A stretch of 64,000 nt of DNA from Bimastos eiseni (GCA_959347315.1 OY365806.1:35435526-35499525); one strand, 5' to 3'; counted from the first letter of the stretch, positions 25,901 to 35,999 are shown. The notes: generated by a model not told the origin, from the sequence alone. Made by a program: numbers and translations.

Positions 25901-28900
25901 TAAGTATTGACTTTAAAATGGTTTGATTTTTGTGCGCCATCGTTTGATGCTTGAGCAGCATACAGCGGTGCGTAATTTGTAGGAATAAAAAATTAATCAA
26001 GTTTATAAAGCAACTTCTTACTTGATACGGAAGTGGCGCCATTCTCTGTGGTTATATCATCAGTCGTTGCTTCGTGGTGTCCAAGTGTAACCTCCGAATG
26101 CCAGTAAAAACCAGTTGGTTCGTCATCAGACGTGTGACTGGAATGACTGGAGAGAGTGGCAACACGCGAAAACTTGACAGTGGATGTCGATGCTATTTCG
26201 CTTTCAGTAGCCTTTGACGTGAAATGGATCGCTGAGGAGGCTGATGCCCTTGTCAAGAGTGTAATAGAGGTTTTGAAATTGACTGAGAGTGGTTTGAAAG
26301 TGGTGGATGTTGGCTGATCGTCAGAAGTTGAGAATGGATCACCTTTTAGCCCTGAACTGATAGCGGACGCGCTCAGTGCCGTTGAGTCTGCCAATGTAGA
26401 TGGTGCTAGTGGTGGTAAAGCAACTCTTGTTTGTGATGGTGTCAATTGGGTTTTTATAGCTGCTGTTAACAGTAATATTGTTGTTGCCACTTCTGTTGCT
26501 TCAGTTGTCAGTGTTTCAATTTTTGCAGTTGTACTTTTCATTGTAACCGATGTTGCTGGTACTGGTTGTGGGTTAACCGTTGTCAATTTAGATGCTGTTG
26601 TTGTGGCTGATGTTATACGTGTCGTACTTATATCGTTTGTTAGAAACTGAAAAAATGTAGTGAGTGGGTGATTGACAGTTTTAATAGTTGATTCTAAAGT
26701 GGTCTTAATAGACTCCGTTGTGGCCTTTGCTGTTGATCTGTCAGCAGACGTGGTAATAGGGGAGAGAGTGGTTGTAAGGGCGGCAGTTGGGGAAGATGTT
26801 TCAATTTCTTCTGAAGTGCTTGCTGAAGGCAACAACAATAGGTTGCTGCTGTGATAGATGTTAGATTAACAATAAACGAACAGAAAGTTAATCTGATTAG
26901 CAATCTCAACAACCTTGAGGAAGTGAGTGCATCGCCTGCATGTGCACATTGCAGTTTTGTGCTGATTCTGTGTTATTGACTTGAATTTATATTACGAAAA
27001 GTTAAGGTAGTTAGCTTTCTGTCATGATAACTAAATTTCGTCACGATTAGTGTGCTATTATGCGATATGCATTTAAACGACTACTTCAGTTTTCGTGACA
27101 AACTCGTTTGCAGCTGAAACGGCTTAGATGCGAAGATTTATGTGCTGCACTTTCCCATACCGAAACTAATTTTTAAAACGTTCTCTAATGAGAAACACAC
27201 TGCAATATTGGTATTCTCAATTTATTAGGACTTAGGGTCATTTGCATAAAGCATCACTGAAGCTAAATCAAACGAAGTTTGTGAAAAATCTGGTTGTTGC
27301 TTCTAACGATTAATTAACCGTTTTGAGACTACCGAGGCGAGAAAATTCAAACTGATGGAAAGTGAGAGGGGTATAGCAATATGCAAGTCACAGGTTATCT
27401 TAAATGTAGCCTACCTGGAAGCAATTGATAGGCTCTAACTTCTCCCAGAACCAGTCTGTTCTTTTGAGCTACATCCTGCATCTGAATGTACAGATATCTG
27501 CCGGATCCCACGTCAGGCGAACACAGATAGGTGTATGTTAGTCCCAGATCAAGAGACGAAGTCACAGAGGCACACGTCGTGTCTCCGGCAGAAGTCAAGA
27601 CATCGCCAGAACAGTCTGTTGAATTGGTTAGTCCAATTTTGAAGTTGTACAGGGTGATAAAAGATTTGCTGTCTGTAAACAAGACCATAGTCGAACGAAA
27701 TACACTTAATTGAGGTTTGCAATGGCTTATAATGTAACGTGATGTAGCGGGATCTGAGTGGTATCGAGACCCTCCGTTTTGGGCACATGGTGTAAATGAC
27801 TCAGGAAAAAATCCATATACTACACCCGTTGGCACGGTCCCAACGATATTTTCTCGAAAGGTCAGGATTAGAACAAACCAATGCCGTCCATCAATTGAAA
27901 AACTAGCGTATTTAAAAGTTGAACCAAGTCGAAGTATAGTTAGGGGTTGCACAAGTGAAACAAAGCTATGTTATGTGTACCTTAATGCCTCTCTACGCAT
28001 TAATGGCAAAAAGACATCAGTACACAACATGATATTGTAGGCCTATGCACAGTTACAGCAGTTAGAGTCGGTGGTAATACCCCCGTCACACCACGCCCCC
28101 GATCTCACAACGCTCCCAACAGAGCGTGGTGGAAACGTGTAGAACGCATTGGAACCGCAGTTCGATCTTTTATGGACGTAATGCAATCGCGATCGAGCGT
28201 GGTGCTATTACCATGAGCGTGGAGCACAACACCTCCAATTACTTATCATATTGTGTCATGTGTCCACTGTCCAACGTCCAAGGCATTTTCGACCACGCGT
28301 CCGTCTTCATCGTAGCATACAGTACTGCCTACTCATCCTCCTCACCCTCAGCATGATGATGGCTTGGTATTCCAGGGATTCTAGTTGTCCTTGTAGAAGT
28401 GACATGTTTCATCCATGTCTGAAACTGTACTTACAAGATTAAAGTGGTGGAAATGAGCTTGGTAGTAACGCAGATTATACGTTATGAGAATGTCACAGCG
28501 GCGTTGTCTGCGCGCGTTAAGCGTTGCACAAGTTTATTGCGAACGGGTCGAACCTGACGGTGACGCATTATGGTCATAGCGACACCGTGGTCAGGTCGCA
28601 AGAACATCGACTTGGGCGTGATATAAAATAAAAACATCGTGCTCAGATCGAGAAGTCACTTTTTACGACCTCCAACACGTTTGCAATACGATCATTACGT
28701 TCGAACTACGCACGAGTTACGTAGGTACTGCACTCGCCCCGTTTGTATTACATTCAAATGCGCTCGTACTGCGCTTCTTTCCGTCACGCTCGTTCCACGT
28801 TTTTTTAACATGTTCAACATTTGACCCCACGCTATTTGTAGTGATATTAGAAATAGTAGTATTAAATTTTCAAGACATGTAACCTAGCATAATGACTATG

Positions 28901-30137
28901 TGGAGAGGTGTTTGCCATGTGAAGTAATTTCGGCTGTATTTCAGAAATATGAAACAAAAACTTACTGAGATTGCAATTTTTGCCTCACTTTGCTTGCGGT
29001 ATGACAGGATAAGTAGTCGTTTATTTTCATACACCCATGTAAATACACACATAAATGCATGCATACATAGTATTACATACAAAAGGGGAGTTGTCTGCGC
29101 GCGTTAAGCGTGGCGCAATCGTATTACGAACGAGTCGAGCCTGACAGCGACGCATTATTGTCATAGCGAGAGCGTGGTCAGGTCGCAGAGACATCGCCGT
29201 GGGCGTGTTGTAAAAGTAACGACATCGTGCTCAGATCGGGAAGCCAATTTTTACGACCTCCATCGCGCTCAAATGCGCTCGCACTACGCTTCTTTCCGCC
29301 ACGCTCGCACCACGTTCTTTTTGAACATGTTAAAAATGTGACCACGCGCTCCACGCTCATGGAGACATGGAGACACGGAGTTGCTCTATTCTAATGGCAG
29401 AAACAACAACAGGCAACTGATCTGCATTCTCTCGGATAACAGTTTTCTCATAGAACAACCAATGCATAATCTGGAAAAAAACTCCTTTGTATCGTGCTGA
29501 CGAGCTCTTCTTGATATAATCTTCAGACTTGCAAAATGAGATGCAAGTGTGAGTCCAGAACTTCATGGCCTAGAGATGAGCAGCCAATAGATATGCCCCT
29601 TCATTGTCAGTGATTTTTGTTCGATCCAATGTTGCAGCTACCTGCTTAGTCACAACGGCACTCTTACTGAGCTGTTAATCAGAGGGCCGTTGTTTGTCAT
29701 CCTTCTTGAATAACTTCTTTCTTCATCAGATGTGTTCCTATCCGTCATGTGCAACTCCTCCAGTTCAACTGTTCTAGTTTGAACTTCCATATCATTCTTT
29801 GATCTCTTGCGCTGCTCTTCTGCAGCTTTTACGTTCATCAATTCTTATTCCATTTCATAAGTCAAAGCTCTATCCACACCTGCCATATCTTCACTCCGAA
29901 CTTCGAGGAAAGTCCAGCTTTCTGGAATCTTGACGATGGATAGTGGTGGATAGTTTTAGCGCACAACGTATTTGCTATTCGATGCTGATGATGCAGGCTG
30001 AAGGACATTTTGAATCACTTCTGCAACTCCTTAACATTCTCAAAGTTACGTGAACATCTAACATCTAAGACTTCATTGCCTGCTATGTAGTCGTGAACCA
30101 CCATTTGATCTATGTAAAAATAATATTAATAGTAATA

Positions 30138-30181
<44 letters not shown>

Positions 30182-31086
30182 TAAACCTTACTCAACGCAT
30201 CGCAACGTAGCTAAGAGTAGGCCTATTAATGATGAATCGACATTGAAGGCTGATTCGTGAGGCAGAACAACGAATAACCTAATTAATTTAAGTGATTAAA
30301 CAATGCCGCGAAAAAAATTATATTATCTTGACTGTACTCAGGTGCAGAATGAATTTCTTACCCGTGTTGCATTTATATGCGGTTTCGATTTGCACCTGAC
30401 TGATCAAAAGCGGCTTTCCGAAATCAACTGCCCACCAGGGTTTAATCTCAAGATCTGTCGCCGAAGCATAAAAGCAATGTTGAACACATGTTAAACAGAA
30501 ACATCCAGTAGAGCCATCCACAGCATGATCAGATGAACACGAAGACCAATAAGCAGATAATGAACTCTGGCAAGTAGCCCTTCCACGTGCCACATTATTG
30601 CCTGAAAGGAACAAAATATTACTCTTTAGCAACCGACTTAAGAAAATTCCCAGGCTGATTTCCCGACAACACATCACATATCAATGGATTCGTCCACCGG
30701 AAGTTTGATCCGTGCCCTGCGCTTGTCTTTGGAGTGGCGCTCTAGAAGTTAGAAGATTAGGATTATGATCACTGTGAGGTGCAACAAATTACAATGATCA
30801 GAAATAGACTTGTTTTTTATGGGCTCCACATCAGTATCATAAATTACAAAAGCCGTATTCCAATATTTCCGGCTTTCAGTTTCAGAACAAACAAACGCAG
30901 TATACATGTTTACTGTGCGTGTTTGTATGCATGTAAGTATTTGTATATGTAAGTATGCATCGATACACTTGATATAGCGCATTTTTTACTTGAAGAATTC
31001 TATGTAAATTTCAACATACCATAACTTGGCTGGCCAAGTGTATCACGCCAAACAATTAACGTAGCGACCATAAAAGCGGCATCCAT
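13810..31086 (-). CDS. Gene B: complete FTP-mucin-CCP9-TM receptor-like gene, 14 exons, 1078 codons
   Basis: Gene-level entry; exons are listed separately. From N- to C-terminus: signal peptide, FTP lectin-like domain in two exons, a 267-codon Ser/Thr-rich stalk, nine CCP modules, a single transmembrane helix and a tail of about 25 residues. The 14 exons total 3237 bases (1078 codons plus TAG) with no stop, and all 13 junctions are in phase 1, which strongly supports the model. Predicted type I membrane glycoprotein with a lectin-like head on a mucin/CCP stalk. A role in recognition (immunity, adhesion or allorecognition) is inference from domain content. The tail shows no ITIM/ITAM-like tyrosine motif. 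It has a head-to-tail paralogue downstream (gene A) and a dead partial copy upstream (copy C). Introns hold SINEs, microsatellites and unclassified repeats. Confidence 0.87.
14321..14494 (-). CDS. Gene B exon 13: CCP/Sushi domain 9
   Basis: CCP module with VSCPP, VSCPDD, STCDALGHW and PGCIG. Acceptor ctgcag, donor GTTGGT, phase 1-1. Membrane-proximal module; partner of 530-703. Confidence 0.85.
14640..15010. other. Intron segment with an unrecognised Cys-containing open frame
   Basis: On the minus strand, 14835-14640 is open and includes GCRPNYSCDRQRCCHSS. It has no CCP-like spacing, no counterpart exon in gene A and no phase-1 borders that I could find. It is more GC-rich than the surrounding intron, so it may be a fragment of a mobile element. 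Not called as a gene. Confidence 0.3.
15633..15821 (-). CDS. Gene B exon 12: CCP/Sushi domain 8
   Basis: CCP module with VKCGPVP, LTCLPGYWF, ISCEADGNW and PSCAG. Acceptor ...tttag, donor GTAAGG, phase 1-1. Partner of 1253-1441. A broken copy of its first ~35 bases lies just upstream at 15893-15930. Confidence 0.87.
15893..15930 (-). pseudogene. Relic of the 5' part of the CCP 8 exon
   Basis: The plus-strand string gagaattcaccaccaccgg and the following ttggaccgcatt repeat, with few changes, the 5' part of the neighbouring exon (15785-15815), about 110 bases away. The rest of the exon is not repeated. It looks like the scar of a small tandem duplication or unequal exchange. Confidence 0.6.
16290..16372. 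repeat. (ACAT)n microsatellite
   Basis: Imperfect catacatac units with an internal TA run, in the intron between CCP 7 and CCP 8 of gene B. Confidence 0.9.
16373..17150. other. Intron segment bounded by ACAT repeats, unclassified
   Basis: Between the two ACAT arrays lies about 0.8 kb of more balanced composition (for example cggaggcagacggcctcaat). It contains a TATA-like gcgctatataaaag at about 16395 and no long open frame. I suspect an old mobile element but could not find terminal repeats or a recognisable protein. Confidence 0.3.
17276..17775. repeat. (ACAT)n satellite with a 44-bp higher-order unit
   Basis: Simple ACAT repeat up to about 17495, then about six copies of a roughly 44-base unit containing acacacatacacacgtacaa followed by acatacatacaaacatacat. 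Long open frames on both strands (Tyr/Val/Cys or His/Thr repeats) are artefacts of the 4-base period. Confidence 0.92.
17849..18022 (-). CDS. Gene B exon 11: CCP/Sushi domain 7
   Basis: CCP module with IRCPFMI, VSCYHGY, ANCTESGEW and ETCAG. Acceptor ...tgttag, donor GTGAATC, phase 1-1. Partner of 2158-2331. Confidence 0.87.
18336..18405. repeat. (AAT)n/(ATC)n microsatellite
   Basis: Runs of aataataat, attattatt and atcatcatc in direct succession in a gene B intron. Confidence 0.9.
18565..18741 (-). CDS. Gene B exon 10: CCP/Sushi domain 6
   Basis: CCP module GRCDPVP...YTCEYGY...IYCDGISW...VQCTG. Acceptor ...ttccag, donor GTAAAAT, phase 1-1. Very close to gene A 2729-2905, and the similarity extends into the flanking intron. 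Confidence 0.88.
19225..19465. repeat. Degenerate (attacaa)n tandem repeat
   Basis: About 240 bases made of variants of caaattaca/aattacaat, in a gene B intron. A short stretch of similar words recurs at 56528-56640 and in its duplicate near 63200-63310. Confidence 0.75.
19509..19715 (-). CDS. Gene B exon 9: CCP/Sushi domain 5
   Basis: 69-codon CCP module with VFCFAPP, SSSCLDGLKF, TISCVG and SSCDC. Acceptor ...cgtag, donor GTAGGT, phase 1-1. Partner of 3469-3675 without the extra Cys. Confidence 0.86.
21002..21190 (-). CDS. Gene B exon 8: CCP/Sushi domain 4
   Basis: CCP module with IVCDEL, VQCQRGLVF, LSCLESGEW and DSDCK. Acceptor ...tgtag, donor GTAAGC, phase 1-1. Partner of 4445-4630. Confidence 0.85.
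21346..21588 (-). repeat. tRNA-derived SINE copy 2
   Basis: Minus strand: gtgtggcacagtggccgatc, A-box tcgttagagcggtcagc, B-box gggttcgagcctcgtcc, body accttgaacaagtccttcgc, 3' end gaagaagggcggtatcaagc, then an (AATG)n tail. Best-preserved head of the family in the window. Lies in a gene B intron. Confidence 0.85.
21845..21925 (+). repeat. tRNA-Arg-like relic or SINE head
   Basis: Plus strand tagagtaatggataacacat followed by gaaccgaatttgattcaatt resembles the A and B boxes of a tRNA-Arg-type gene. Stems do not form cleanly, so probably a relic. Confidence 0.35.
21926..23143. other. Gene B intron, no recognised content
   Basis: About 1.2 kb of AT-rich intron between CCP 3 and CCP 4. I see no exon, RNA gene or mobile element. 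Confidence 0.5.
23144..23320 (-). CDS. Gene B exon 7: CCP/Sushi domain 3
   Basis: CCP module with TYCNAAP, FICWPGHWF, VECNRNNSW and GHCGG. Acceptor ...tatcag, donor GTGAATA, phase 1-1. Partner of 5189-5365. Confidence 0.87.
24534..24734 (-). CDS. Gene B exon 6: divergent CCP-like domain 2 lacking the usual Trp
   Basis: Cys contexts VSCALES, RTCQSGERF, VKCTQK and SNCSG in CCP spacing. No Trp before the last Cys, as in gene A 5898-6086. Acceptor ...ttcag, donor GTACGA, phase 1-1. Four codons longer than the partner. Confidence 0.8.
25385..25582 (-). CDS. Gene B exon 5: CCP/Sushi domain 1
   Basis: CCP module with PRCPTLQ, VTCTVGYAF, SVCTAGYW and TGCQG. The acceptor was chosen as ...aatag at 25583-25584 because it lines up with gene A exon 5; donor is the weak GTTCGG. 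Phase 1-1. Confidence 0.8.
26022..26822 (-). CDS. Gene B exon 4: Ser/Thr-rich mucin-like segment (267 codons)
   Basis: Single large phase 1-1 exon, extremely rich in Thr and Ser, with no Cys. Predicted O-glycosylated stalk. Acceptor ...cttcag, donor GTAAGAA. It shows little alignable sequence with the 129-codon exon of gene A beyond composition and position. Confidence 0.82.
27415..27672 (-). CDS. Gene B exon 3: second half of FTP domain
   Basis: FITLYNFKIGLTNST, Cys in TDCSGD, TTCASV and YLCSPD, then GSGRYLYIQMQ and LVLGEVRAYQLLP, the closing strands of an FTP fold. Acceptor ...tttacag, donor GTAGGC, phase 1-1. Partner of 9555-9809. Confidence 0.84.
28100..28830. repeat. CpG-rich unclassified dispersed repeat, copy 1
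   Basis: A block far richer in CpG than the surrounding intron, with recurring gcgtggt, cacgctcg and gaacgtgg words. Its part from about 28495 (tgtctgcgcgcgttaagcgt) to 28830 recurs at 29090-29355. No protein recognised. Probably a DNA-transposon-derived repeat. Confidence 0.6.
29090..29355. repeat. CpG-rich unclassified dispersed repeat, copy 2
   Basis: Direct repeat of 28495-28830: both share tgtctgcgcgcgttaagcgt, ggtcaggtcgca, acatcgtgctcagatcg and the end acatgtt-aaatgtgac, with scattered differences and one internal gap. Confidence 0.7.
30118..30183. repeat. (AAT)n microsatellite
   Basis: Run of ataataata in the gene B intron just downstream of FTP exon 1. Confidence 0.92.
30362..30601 (-). 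CDS. Gene B exon 2: first half of FTP domain
   Basis: GNNVARGRATCQSS, DHAVDGSTGCFCLTC, then KPWWAVDFGKPLLI, the N-terminal FTP signature with the same inserted Cys cluster as gene A. Acceptor ...tttcag, donor GTAAGAA, phase 1-1. Confidence 0.86.
31020..31086 (-). CDS. Gene B exon 1: start codon and signal peptide
   Basis: ATG at 31084-31086 encoding MDAAFMVATLIVWRDTLGQ before a GTATGT donor in phase 1. Same length and phase as gene A exon 1. The hydrophobic core is short for a signal peptide and is interrupted by WRD, so secretion efficiency is less certain than in gene A. Confidence 0.75.
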
Positions 31087-31617
31087 GTTCCAGCGCATAC
31101 TAAGAGCCTTTACCGCCAACACCGTCGACCACCACAGGATCCCGTCTCAGTTCTGCAGAGGCGTATCGTTGATTCCTATGCAATATATAATCCGATGAAC
31201 GTATTTTCCTGTTATTTCCGTCTAGGCCTATGCTATGAACTTCTTTTTATTCTTTCGCAGATGTGCGCTTCAATCGTTTTGCAGCCGTTTACAATGGTCT
31301 GTTTGACCATTAATCACTTCGGTTTCCATATGAATTCAATCATTGGCAACTGAATACCGAGTGCAATAACTTTGTGCAAACCGAGACCTTTATTTTACGA
31401 TTGATTTTGGCTGGCGGAATCTGTATGTCTGCAAATGTCATGCAGAAATTTTGCTTAGGCCTACAGATTGCATTACTGATGGCTATTCTTCTGACGAAAT
31501 TGTCGACGACATGAATCAAATGAAGGATGCGAATGGATTGTCTGTTAACTTATTGTATTATAGCAGCATAAAAGAATTATAAATTAGACTCTAGACTTGG
31601 GTAGTTCAGCTCTGACG

Positions 31618-31870
31618 ACTTGTAACCAATTCACAAGTTTCTCATTGCGCAGATAGCCATCTACTAAGGCTGTCAAAAAATGTTGAAACCAGGGCCCGGC
31701 ATTTTGCTAGAAAATTGCGCATTTGAGTTAGTTGAGACAAACATGATGCTTGATTACCTTAGTCCCGCTGTTGAACAGATGGATAGATGAACGGAGGAAG
31801 GAGGGAGGCAGAGACGCACAGAGACGCAGAGAGACGCAGAGAGACAGAGAGATGGATGGATGATCGTAAA
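31618..31870. repeat. Upstream-flank repeat shared with 44035-44290
   Basis: Shared strings include attcacaagtttc, gataccttagtccc-like ccttagtccc, and acagatggat followed by gatgga/gaggaagg purine-rich tracts. Confidence 0.55.
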
Positions 31871-32707
31871 TTGCAATGATGTTGAATGGATGGATGAACC
31901 AATGGCACCTGTGTAATTACGCTTAGAAACTTGCATAAACAACGTTGACCTGTAGGCCTACTTGTTACCCTAACCAATTGCTGTATAGGTAAACATGTTA
32001 GGGTGTCCCCTAATAGTTTTATCTCCTCCCTATTTTCCCGACCATTCTCTGAATAATGTGTTGACCACTGTTGTATGTCTCTTCACTGTTTGATTGGAAA
32101 ATAATAAAAATGATTATGGATATATTTAGATAGCTGGGCCGATGAACGTATGAATGAATGTAACTTGAATAGGGGACCATCATTTAGTATGCATGCTCAA
32201 AAGTGAGGGTTTAACCCAAAATGCATATGATTGCGTAATCGCAGATGGTCTACAACTCTATTGATACAATACTTACGCTTAGAAACGGGGGTGAAACATC
32301 GATACCAATTCGTTTTTTTATCGGCATTCAATTAAAATTACGCAGCTTAATATTTCTGTAAAGCAAATCAATCAACAAAGAAGGAATGAACAAAACAGGA
32401 GAATATGATAAAACTTGGGTATAAATCTGCAAGTCTTTAATATTATCAAAGTGACATAAAATCGTATCTGAATTGTTATTGTTACGTAGTGGACTGAATT
32501 GACACCATTTAGCATCCACCAACCGATACTTTATTGCTTGCCATGTAGTCGTGGATCACCCCATTTATGATGCATCACGTAATATGATTAAACCTTTCTA
32601 AACGCGACTCAACATATTTAAGAGTGATTGAGATGAATCGACATTGAAGGTTGTTTCATGAGGCAGAAATCATTTTTTAACTAAACAATGCCGCTAAGAA
32701 ATCTTAC

Positions 32708-32953
32708 TCGATAAGCAACCTTTAGCAGTAGCGGTTGAAATTTGAACCAGGCTGATCAAAAGCGGGTTTCCGAAATCGAGCGCACACCAGGGTTTATAAT
32801 CAAGACCCGTCGCCGAAACATAAGAGCAATATGGGCTACTAGCACATGTGAAACAGTAACATCCGGCATAGCCATCCACAGCATTTTCAGGCGGACACGA
32901 ATTATCAGATTATGAACTATGACAAGTAGCCCTTCCAAATGCCACATTATTGC
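32708..32953 (-). pseudogene. Copy C exon 2: dead FTP first-half exon
   Basis: Clear paralogue of 30362-30601 with intact acceptor (tttcag) and donor (GTAAGAT) and the same phase. It has an in-frame TAA eight codons after the conserved RATC/RATCHSS region, and the WW of PWWAVDF is changed to WC. No downstream exons of this copy remain: the next DNA is the gene B upstream flank. Confidence 0.85.
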
Positions 32954-33363
32954 CTGAAAGGAACAAAAATATTATTCTTAGGCAAATGACGTAAGAAAAT
33001 TCCCAGGCTGATTTCCCCATACAACACATCACAGATCAATGGATTCGTTCACCGGAAGTTTATCCGTGCCCTGCGCTTTGTTTTGGAGTGGCGCTTTAGA
33101 AGCTCGGAGATTATGATTACGATCGCAACAATGATCAGAAATAGACTGGTGCTTGATGGGCTCCGCATCAGTATCATAGATCACAAAACCGCGTTCCAAT
33201 ATATTCCGGCTTTCAGGAAGGACAAACTTTCACGCAGTAATACCTATTATTTTATCGTGCTTGTTTGTATTTATGTAAGTATTTGCATATGCAAGTATGC
33301 ATCGATACACTTGATGTAGCGCATTTATAGCACCTTGCAGATTCCGCGTAAATTTGAGCATAC

Positions 33364-33430
33364 CGATACTAATCTGGCCATGTGCATCACGAACAAAAAT
33401 TATCGTAGCGACCATACAAGCAGCATTTAT
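33364..33430 (-). pseudogene. Copy C exon 1: signal-peptide exon with lost start codon
   Basis: Aligns base for base with gene B exon 1, including the upstream gctggaac and the GTATGC donor, but the ATG is ATA (33428-33430). An in-frame ATG five codons on could be used but would shorten the hydrophobic segment. Confidence 0.8.
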
Positions 33431-34050
33431 GTTCCAGCGCATGCTAAGAACCTTTGCCAACAACACAGGCGACCACAAGAGGGTCGCCTCTCAAATCCTA
33501 CAGGCACGTATCGTTGATTCCGATTAAATATATAATCCGAAGAACGTCTGTTCTTGTTCTTTCCGTCTTTGCTATAAACTATTCTGTCACAGATGTGCGG
33601 TTCAATCGTTTGCACCCGGTTACAACGGTCTGTGTCGTCAGACGTTTGACAATAAATAATCACTGCAGTTTCCATATGAATTCATTCTGTGGAAACTGAA
33701 TACTGAGTGCAATATCTTTGTGCAAACCAACGCCTTTGTTTTGCGATTGATTTTTGCGGAATCTGTTTGTCTGCGAATGTAGCAAAAGCTGAAATTGTGC
33801 GCACGCCTTGTTGTGCCTGGCATCGTACAGAAACTTTGATTAGATCTACAGCTTGCATTACTGATAGCTATTCTTCTGATGAAATTGTCGGCGACATGAA
33901 TCAAACGAAGAATGCGGGAGGATGGTCCGTGCACTTATTGTTTTATAATAGAAAGCGACTAAGCCTATTGGTTGCATAAAATAATTATAAATCAGAAAAT
34001 TCGCCTCAAGACTTGTATTATTCAGTGCTGGTGACTTGTAGGGCTATGAA

Positions 34051-35999
34051 TTTTGAATTAGTGTTGTTGTCTATCGGAAAATGTAATGATCAGACCTAGG
34101 TACATGTATACATTCAAGAAACGACGGAGCTAGCAACAGAAGGCTGACCTCCTAATGATAATAAAGTGTTTACATTCATGAATGTAAACTGTGAAAAATG
34201 AAAGTAGTGCTAGCATTGTGACACTATAATTTATGGCATCCGAAAGAGACTAACGAATGCGCGCTAAATGCAAGATGAATTCATGGAAGAAATATGAGTT
34301 TTTGAACGATGGGTGGATGAATGTTTGGTGCTTAAATATAGCAACCTTGTCATTGCTTGGCTGAAATGTATTTATTACAGTATATCGAGTAATCTGCGTC
34401 AAGATTAACAAGAGACAGAATGGAATAGATTTGACCAATTTTTATAGTTAATTTATGATTAATCCAACGCTGTATCAACAAACTAATTTACTTAGAAGCC
34501 TTCTAGTTAAACTAACCATAAGCTATTATTGTCGATCTTACTGGCATTTGGTAAAAATCCATAATGAAACAAGGAAACCATCGGCCTAATGGTTAAAAGT
34601 GCTCATTCGAAAGATTCATCCTATTGGGGCACCTGGGCAGATGCTTAAAGGATATAAGGGGTGGGATATATGTTGATTTGTCTAGACATAGTTTAGCATC
34701 TAAGACCAAATCTGAAGCAAAAGAAATGTCTAGGCCTAATTTTCCTTTAGTTTTAATGACCGCATCGTTCGTTTTGGATGTAAGTTGCTGTTTTGCTATA
34801 TATCCTAAGTTAACATCTCTTTAGAATCAGGGTTAAGTAATTCCATGATATAAGGAAGAACGGAGGTTTCGCTTAAATGATCACTGACTAGGTATCCGGC
34901 GAGTGGATAGTGATATCTCGTTCTATAAATCGGCAACCCAGCAAATCTGACCGAAAATAGCCAATTTTGGCGGGGAGGGGCGAAGGGTAATAATAATAAC
35001 TGGACCAGTGGAAGTAGACGTTTATATGACAATGAACGCATGCCTTTTCAGCAACGATCAGCATCACTTGGTTTCGACAAGCTATTGAGATAAATTCCGA
35101 CCTGTCTATTCTATCAGAATGTATGCGCTGGCTTTATGCACATCATTGCTTGTCGTGGTATCTAGACACATCCTCTTTATGATCGTTCTCCGGTTCTAGT
35201 CATCAAGACTTCGGATCTGTAGCCTACGCCGGAGTTTGTCCAGTGACAGAGTTAGTCTTCAGAACAAAAGACAGTTGCTCTAACAAGGCAGCCGCCTATG
35301 GCCGCAGAATTTTGGAGACCGCTAATTTTGAAAATTGAGCAAAAACAAATTAGCTTTCGGATATTCATAAATGGAACAACAGTGGCTAATATTTTTAAAG
35401 TTGTATTCCCCAGATGGAAGTATATTGTTGATGTAATAAATTATGTTCTATATATTAAGGTTGGGTTCACTCTAGGACCTATTATGCACAGGGTTAGAAG
35501 GTCCCTATGTAACGCCGTGTCACTAGTTTTTTGTGCGACTATCGGGATCAAGAAATGTTCACATCTTGTTGACATAACAAGCTGAGTCATTAAATTTAAG
35601 TTACGAAGGAAAAATGACGAGAAACTACATCACTAAAATATCAAAATGCTTCGTCACTCGATTATTCAGCATTAATGGCCTAGACGACTGTGCAAATAAG
35701 AAAGCAATGGAAGAGAGATTGACATAAATCAATAATGTAAGTGTAACATCTAAAAATATGACATTACAAGTTATAGGCTAAGCTCCAGATGGACCTAGTT
35801 CCTAAAGAGCTTGGACTTTAACGTACTTTTCTAATTCAATTCTAGCCTCTTGAACGAATTAAATATTTTAAAATGAGTCAAATAGATTGGTTTATTTATT
35901 ATAATAACTAATCCTCACAATTTGACAAATAAATCAAGATATTTATCATTTCTTTGTTGACTGACTATTGTAGTTAATTCATATACAATACTTATACAT
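34051..35999. other. Intergenic stretch without recognised content
   Basis: About 2 kb of AT-rich DNA. Open frames are short and show no family pattern that I know. A weak tRNA-like word (atcggcctaatggttaaaag at about 34578) lacks a matching B box. Confidence 0.5.

Larger units (their letters stand above)
30060..31640. repeat. Segmental duplication unit, gene B 5' end
   Basis: This stretch and 32525-34050 align along most of their length, including two exons, the intron between them and upstream DNA (for example gtttccatatgaattcat and ttgtgcaaacc). Differences are scattered substitutions and small gaps. Confidence 0.75.
32525..34050. repeat. Segmental duplication unit, copy C
   Basis: Second member of the pair with 30060-31640. 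It carries copy C exons 1 and 2 and upstream flank. Similarity fades at about 34050. Confidence 0.75.

Noticed and set aside
34575..34640. Possible tRNA gene (atcggcctaatggttaaaag)
   Set aside because: No B box at the right distance and no acceptor stem.
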